DNA of 64,000 nt. It comes from Moniliophthora roreri (Eukaryota; Basidiomycota; Agaricomycetes; Agaricales; Marasmiaceae). The DNA lies in assembly GCA_001466705.2 (NCBI GenBank), contig LATX02000193.1, positions 248,001-312,000 of the forward strand. The letters are read 5' to 3'. The notes beneath the pieces were generated by a model, which did no database searches, had not been told where the DNA came from, and saw only the letters and a list, made by a program, of their open reading frames with translations. Of the stretch, positions 59,161 through 64,000 are shown in pieces (the first letter of the stretch is position 1; each line of letters opens with the position of its first letter). A program made the translations under genes and the position numbers.

Positions 59161-60857
59161 TTATTCTTCGTCGTCTGGAGAATTGTAGACTTCCCACTGT
59201 GGCGTTGGTAAGTCGTCTTCTCCACCCTCGTCGTCGTCTTCTCCACCCTCGTCGTCGTCTTCTCCACCCTCGTCGTCGTCTTCTCCACCCTCGTCGTCGT
59301 CTTCTCCACCCTCGTCGTCGTCTTCTCCACCCTCGTCGTCGTCTTCTCCACCCTCGTCGTCGTCTTCTCCACTCTCGTCGTCGTCGCCTCCACCCAACTC
59401 ATCGTCTCCACCCTCAAAGTTTGGATTATCAGAAAAAGAAGGCGAGAGCCTACTCGTAGCACGACGCCTCGGGGGAACGTTCGAACCATTGCTGGCTCTT
59501 GGTCTCTCCTTGGGATTGTTGGCAGCATCATTTGACGTGGCTGCTTCTGACTCTTTCTGCTTCCTCTTCTCTGCTGCTCGCTCAAGTCTCTTCTGTTTCA
59601 TCTTGCTTACACCGCTTTCTTCGCGTGGATCCTCACGAGTTTTCGCTGCTTGTCCAAGACCAGCCTCCGATCCGTATACCCTTCTAAAATGAAGTGTTAG
59701 CGACCAAGTCGTGTAACCACTATGAGAAGACTTGCTTGTTGAAATTGCCAATGACGACGGTCCGCCAATCCCCTTCATCTTTCAAATCATTGATATCCTC
59801 GTCTTCTTCAATCTTGAAGCCGTCGATAACGTTATAATAGAAACTTCTCAAGTCGAAGTTGCCGTCTACTTGAATCCACCCTACTTCCTTGCACAAGGCG
59901 AGGTAAACCTAGACACAAATGAATAAGGGCTCATGTAGTAGATCGCCACGTACTAGTACTTCGCAATATGCGATAACCTGGGGGTTTGTTTTCAGCTCAA
60001 GGATGCGAGCGACGCACCAGCCTCGTGGGGCGGGGGGTTCGACCATCACTGACTTTTTTCCTGTGAAAAGGCACCTTGCCGTCTAAGACTGGACTTTAGT
60101 GTCCACCATGATGAGAATGAGTTTCGACTTAACTCTATAAACAAGATGGCCTTCATGAATGCCTGTTTCATAGTCGTCATCGGCAGCCATCGCATCTTTG
60201 CGCATCTCCAAGTTGTATAAAAAATTTGGCAGCTCATCGCTGCGAAGTTCGATGGTACGGTCTCGCATATCAGTCACCACCCTTGGTCAAGTTTCAGCAT
60301 ATGTAACAATCAAATAGAGGTATTACTTGCTTTTCAGAGTCATTGGCGGTCGACAAAAAAGCCATTGAGAAGTATTCAACAGGCGCAAATAATTTGCAAA
60401 TGTCTACGCTTGAGAGTCCTCGTACACTCTTGTCACTTGGCGGAAGTGGATTCGATAACAAGTCCACATAAGGGTTCGGCATTAACCAAGATGGAATCTC
60501 GTACGCCAGCCGGTTGATATCGCTAGAACGCACTGCTGACACCTCGGAATCCATCTACTTTATCATCAGATTCGCTTTGCATCCATATAGGGAAATACAC
60601 AGCTCACCTCTCTAAGGATTACATCGTACTCATGATAAGACCTTAGACGCTCGGCAAATTTGAAGAACGTGTCGATGACTGGGCAATACGCAATTAAACT
60701 CTTGTAGTTTGCAAGCATTCGATCTTCTTCCGGTTTGCTTCTGAAGGGCAATTAGACAATCTGAACGAGTCAAAAAAATGAACGTACAATTGCGTTGTTC
60801 CAATGTCCAAACCGTCGACGTCCGGCAAATGTTTCCTAAACCTTTTGCTTTTGACCA
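59161..60857 (-). CDS. DUF6698-like protein, 5' end lost at an assembly gap
   Basis: Read on the minus strand, the exons give LSKPEEDRMLANYKSLIAYC, then SSDINRLAYEIPSWLMPNPY and KSVRGLSSVDICKLFAPVEY, then ELRSDELPNFLYNLEM and RVKSKLILIMVDTK. These are followed by PPAPRGWCVARILELKTNPQ VIAYC, GNFDFRSFYYNVIDGF and NKRVYGSEAG. This order (Arg-Gly-Phe/Leu segment, LP-x-FLY, then IAY and FYYNVID) is that of the large Agaricomycete DUF6698 family, whose role is unknown and which often occurs near transposons. The C-terminus is Lys/Arg-rich, then acidic with a GGEDDDE repeat. The last intron (59684-59735) appears to use a GC donor (GCAAGT). Neighbouring introns are ordinary. The gene lacks a defined start. 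Confidence 0.6.
59219..59395 (-). repeat. In-frame 21-bp coding minisatellite (GGEDDDE repeats)
   Basis: About eight near-identical 21-nt units, differing by very few bases, encode repeated GGEDDDE in the acidic tail of the DUF6698-like protein. The unit length keeps the frame when copy number changes. Confidence 0.85.
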
Positions 60858-60858
60858 N

Positions 60859-61289
60859 GGTGGTAAGGAAGAAAGAAAGAAGCGTAACGTGTGACACCGG
60901 GATGGCTTCTTGGGGCCCCACAAGTTGCGACAGCTGCAACACGTGCAATCAACAATCGATGGGCTACCGAATAACACGTCCAAGTCGCGAAACGTGTGAT
61001 AGCGTGTAAAGAGGTCTGGACCTGCCAAAAAAAAAATATTAAGCGCCTTGAGCGATAAGAGATCTGGATAAGGAAATTGGATCCCATCTAAATCCACCAA
61101 AAAGGTTCGACTCACCAGAAAGGAAATATTAGATGACTTGAGCGCTAAAGACTTCCGGTCCCAGAGGCCAGACACCCACAAGGGGTGGTTACCAGGCAAT
61201 GTGGGTATGTATTGTCCATGGGTATCAAGAAATACAATGTGTGCTATTGCTACATCTCAAGAAAGTCCCAAGAAATTGATAAAAGTACA
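60859..61289 (-). other. Unassigned minus-strand coding-like fragment
   Basis: Two related stretches, SLALKSSNISFLV (about 61140) and LLSLKALNIFFLAG (about 61040), look like leucine-rich repeat units. A Cys cluster CTCCSC lies between them and the N. It may be the start of the downstream gene or a separate fragment. Confidence 0.25.
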
Positions 61290-64000
61290 TTAACGGCGGC
61301 GATTGTTACTATTAGAGCGATCTTTATAGTACTGTCCTAATGCATCTCTAATCTCTGTACCGACATACAGAACACAAGCATCCGTAGGCAAGAACTTGCA
61401 TTTGACATTAAAGTCTATGGTACGTCCCTTAATGTCGGCCTCAAACCCATGCAGATATCTGACCCCGTCATAGTTTGCACTTGACGACCGGTAGACGACC
61501 CGGTTTGCGAATTCACCTCTAAAGATGAAAATGGGATCCACTGTGTTTGAGACAGGGTACACCGGTGACACCTCAACGTTATCCGGTAGCGGGTGCTGCT
61601 TCTTGTAATGCTCGATAACAGCAGTCTTATCCCTGTCGCAGATAACGAGACGAATGTTCTCGGGCTTGTTGTTGAAGCGTTTGCCCAAAATTTCACCTTT
61701 GATTTTGGCTTTGAACCATAAATCATGGGTGTTCTCTGCCTCGTATAGCCAGCGTTGACTCGGGTGGAGACTTCGAGTCTGCCATGTAGGTGTTGAAGGC
61801 ATCGGATGATGACGATTAGAATCATCAGCCGATACCGTCCACGCCGGATCCGGAGTTGAAGAGCGAGATCGAGCAGACGAAGGACGATGTGAGCGAAGTG
61901 GGGGTGTCGTACTGCGAACGGATGGAGGAAGTTTGGCCACCTTTACATGGAAGGTCATGGAGTGGATGTAATTGCGCTTAGGATGGAATGCGGGATTCAA
62001 CGGTCGTTCAACCAGGTGGAGAGGTAGTTCCCAGCTGTAGTAGCGAGTCAGTATCAGATAAAGAATGAGAAGGCAGAGACTTACTGCTCGTCAACGAGGT
62101 CTTCATAGTCATACATTTGGCGTTGACCCTGCCTGCCTATAACCTCAGACTCGACGGTGATCTGCAATCCACTCTTGGTCTTCTGGCGTATGTGGACATC
62201 GTACACCCGAGCAACATCCCCCTTGTTATGACGTCCTTTGGCGTATATAAGGACACGTCTATCCTTCCAAGGAATAGTGCCTGTTCGAGCCTTTTTGATC
62301 TTGGCTGAAGCTTCTACGTGGTCCATGACGAACACCTGCTGTGGGAGTCGCCGTAGGGCAAGCTTTTCGTTCCATTCAGATCGAAACTGCTGCCAATCTA
62401 GGCGAGTTGTGATCTCGCGAGGGCCCCGAACTGCCGCCTCCATCCACGGTGTTTGATGAAAAGTTTCGGGCTCGCGTCTGAATGCGTAACCTTGGCTTTT
62501 TTCATGTCGAGGAGTCAACCTGAAAGAATTTGCGTGACCAGAGAAGTCGTGATTGACGTTGTTGTCAGGATGCTTAATGAGGACATTGTCGGTTTCGAAA
62601 CAGTTGGGAACGATGACAAAGCCTTCAACGCCAGAGACGTGGCGTACAAAGTCACCCGGTAGCCATGACTTGATGAGCTTCCACCCGNAATGTTCTCGGG
62701 CTTGTTGTTGAAGCGTTTGCCCAAAATTTCACCTTTGATTTTGGCTTTGAACCATAAATCATGGGTGTTCTCTGCCTCGTATAGCCAGCGTTGACTCGGG
62801 TGGAGACTTCGAGTCTGCCATGTAGGTGTTGAAGGCATCGGATGATGACGATTAGAATCATCAGCCGATACCGTCCACGCCGGATCCGGAGTTGAAGAGC
62901 GAGATCGAGCAGACGAAGGACGATGTGAGCGAAGTGGGGGTGTCGTACTGCGAACGGATGGAGGAAGTTTGGCCACCTTTACATGGAAGGTCATGGAGTG
63001 GATGTAATTGCGCTTAGGATGGAATGCGGGATTCAACGGTCGTTCAACCAGGTGGAGAGGTAGTTCCCAGCTGTAGTAGCGAGTCAGTATCAGATAAAGA
63101 ATGAGAAGGCAGAGACTTACTGCTCGTCAACGAGGTCTTCATAGTCATACATTTGGCGTTGACCCTGCCTGCCTATAACCTCAGACTCGACGGTGATCTG
63201 CAATCCACTCTTGGTCTTCTGGCGTATGTGGACATCGTACACCCGAGCAACATCCCCCTTGTTATGACGTCCTTTGGCGTATATAAGGACACGTCTATCC
63301 TTCCAAGGAATAGTGCCTGTTCGAGCCTTTTTGATCTTGGCTGAAGCTTCTACGTGGTCCATGACGAACACCTGCTGTGGGAGTCGCCGTAGGGCAAGCT
63401 TTTCGTTCCATTCAGATCGAAACTGCTGCCAATCTAGGCGAGTTGTGATCTCGCGAGGGCCCTGAACTGCCGCCTCCATCCATGGTGTTTGATGAAAAGT
63501 TTTGGGCTTGCGTCTGAATGCGTAACCTTGGCTTTTTTCATGTCAAGGAGTCAACCTGAAAGAATTTGCATGACCAGAGAAGTTGTGATTGATGTTGTTG
63601 TCAGGATGCTTAATGAGGACATTGTCGGTTTTGAAACAGTTGGGAATGATGACAAAGCCTTCAACGCCAGAGACATGGCGTACAAAGTCACCCAGTAGCC
63701 ATGACTTGATGAGCTTCCACCTGAAACAATGTTCACCCACTCGAGTGGTAAGTGAGTCTAGAGAAGCCAGATCGCAATTATTGGGTCCAGGTTCATAACA
63801 CTGGATAACAGGACCACCAGGGAAGTGAGAGATCACTACACCTTGTTGGCCTGTGGGTGCCATGACCATTTCGCCGATGTCAAACCTCCAGTCCTCGATA
63901 GGAGGAAAGTTGCCGATGACCGCCGGATGGCTGCACTTGAGAAGTATGCGACCTTCNGCACTCTTCAATACCCTTTTGAATTCCTCTACTGATAACGGCT
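61290..64000 (-). CDS. KOW-like (Spt5-like?) protein, 3' part; region duplicated at an assembly join
   Basis: The protein runs off the right edge. Visible from the N-terminal side: DWRFDIGEMVMAPTGQQGVV and LLGDFVRHVSGVEGFVIIPN (63900-63640), which look like KOW-type beta modules. Then follow DWQQFRSEWNEKLALRRLPQ, KDRRVLIYAKGRHNKGDVAR and MYDYEDLVDEQ. After an intron, WELPLHLVERPLNPAFHPKR and a Ser/Arg-rich linker lead to the C-terminus RLVICDRDKTAVIEHYK ... ALGQYYKDRSNSNNRRR, with the stop at 61290-61292. KOW modules bind RNA or protein in Spt5-like factors; that role is inferred only. Positions 61653-62688 are repeated at 62690-63725 across the N at 62689, so the apparent order is not the true gene structure. 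In the right copy a CGA codon has become TGA (63543-63545). Confidence 0.5.
61653..62688. repeat. 1036-bp duplication, left copy
   Basis: Same as 62690-63725 with an offset of 1037. The first roughly 780 bp look identical; the rest differs only at CpG sites. Two haplotype contigs joined end to end is the simplest reading. Confidence 0.8.
62690..63725. repeat. 1036-bp duplication, right copy
   Basis: Partner of 61653-62688. It carries TG or CA where the left copy has CG at thirteen places, from about 63466 onward. Confidence 0.8.

Noticed and set aside
59121..59459. Plus-strand frame with repeated LLHPRRR
   Set aside because: It is the antisense shadow of the GGEDDDE-coding minisatellite.

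Overview
The window is genomic DNA of a filamentous basidiomycete, almost certainly an Agaricomycete. Genes are cut by many short GT-AG introns of about 45-70 nt with CTAAC/CTGAC branch points. The gene families are typical of that class: MYND/MSS51-like proteins, a fungal ubiquitin-like domain protein, a DUF6698-like protein, small secreted proteins and sesquiterpene synthase. The assembly is fragmented: six single N bases (48412, 49844, 54969, 60858, 62689, 63957) mark contig joins, and two of them (54969, 62689) join duplicated contig ends.

The left third (1-22 kb) is ordinary gene-rich DNA. A CNOT11 gene (CCR4-NOT subunit) sits between two paralogous MYND-finger genes that point away from it, each followed outward by a decayed copy of the same small secreted/membrane gene. 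This is an old inverted segmental duplication. Next come an intron-containing tRNA-Pro(UGG), a multi-exon Agaricomycete-only gene, a C2H2 zinc-finger gene, an HVA22/REEP-like ER-shaping gene with a long disordered tail, and a small secreted protein. From 17 to 23 kb there is little coding sequence apart from a decayed HVA22-like copy.

The most remarkable object is at 23.3-29 kb: a plus-strand gene whose nine normal exons encode a Pro/Ser/Thr linker, a GG-x-FNN motif, a fungal ubiquitin-like domain and a Cys-pair motif. Its 3' part is an array of 60 consecutive short introns with a period of about 71 nt. They are separated by 59 micro-exons, ten of 12 nt and forty-nine of exactly 3 nt, one codon each. 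All appear to be phase 0, so any subset could be included or skipped without shifting the frame. The inferred peptide is a tetrapeptide-repeat linker followed by a Leu/Glu/Arg/Gln-rich segment that looks helical.

The middle (29-48 kb) is AT-rich and dominated by mobile DNA: a copia remnant, a broken sesquiterpene synthase gene, and a truncated minus-strand Ty3/gypsy element that carries an antisense ORF and two fold-back CACTA-type MITEs. Several decayed copies of the HVA22-like gene also lie here. From 48 to 58 kb lie a 1.4-kb LTR-like direct repeat, an element with an array of palindromic decamers, and an exact 2.53-kb duplication across an N that is probably an assembly artefact. The right end (59-64 kb) holds a DUF6698-like gene with a GGEDDDE repeat tail and the 3' part of a KOW-like gene. 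That gene is present in two versions whose last 270 bp differ only at CpG sites, one difference creating a stop codon.
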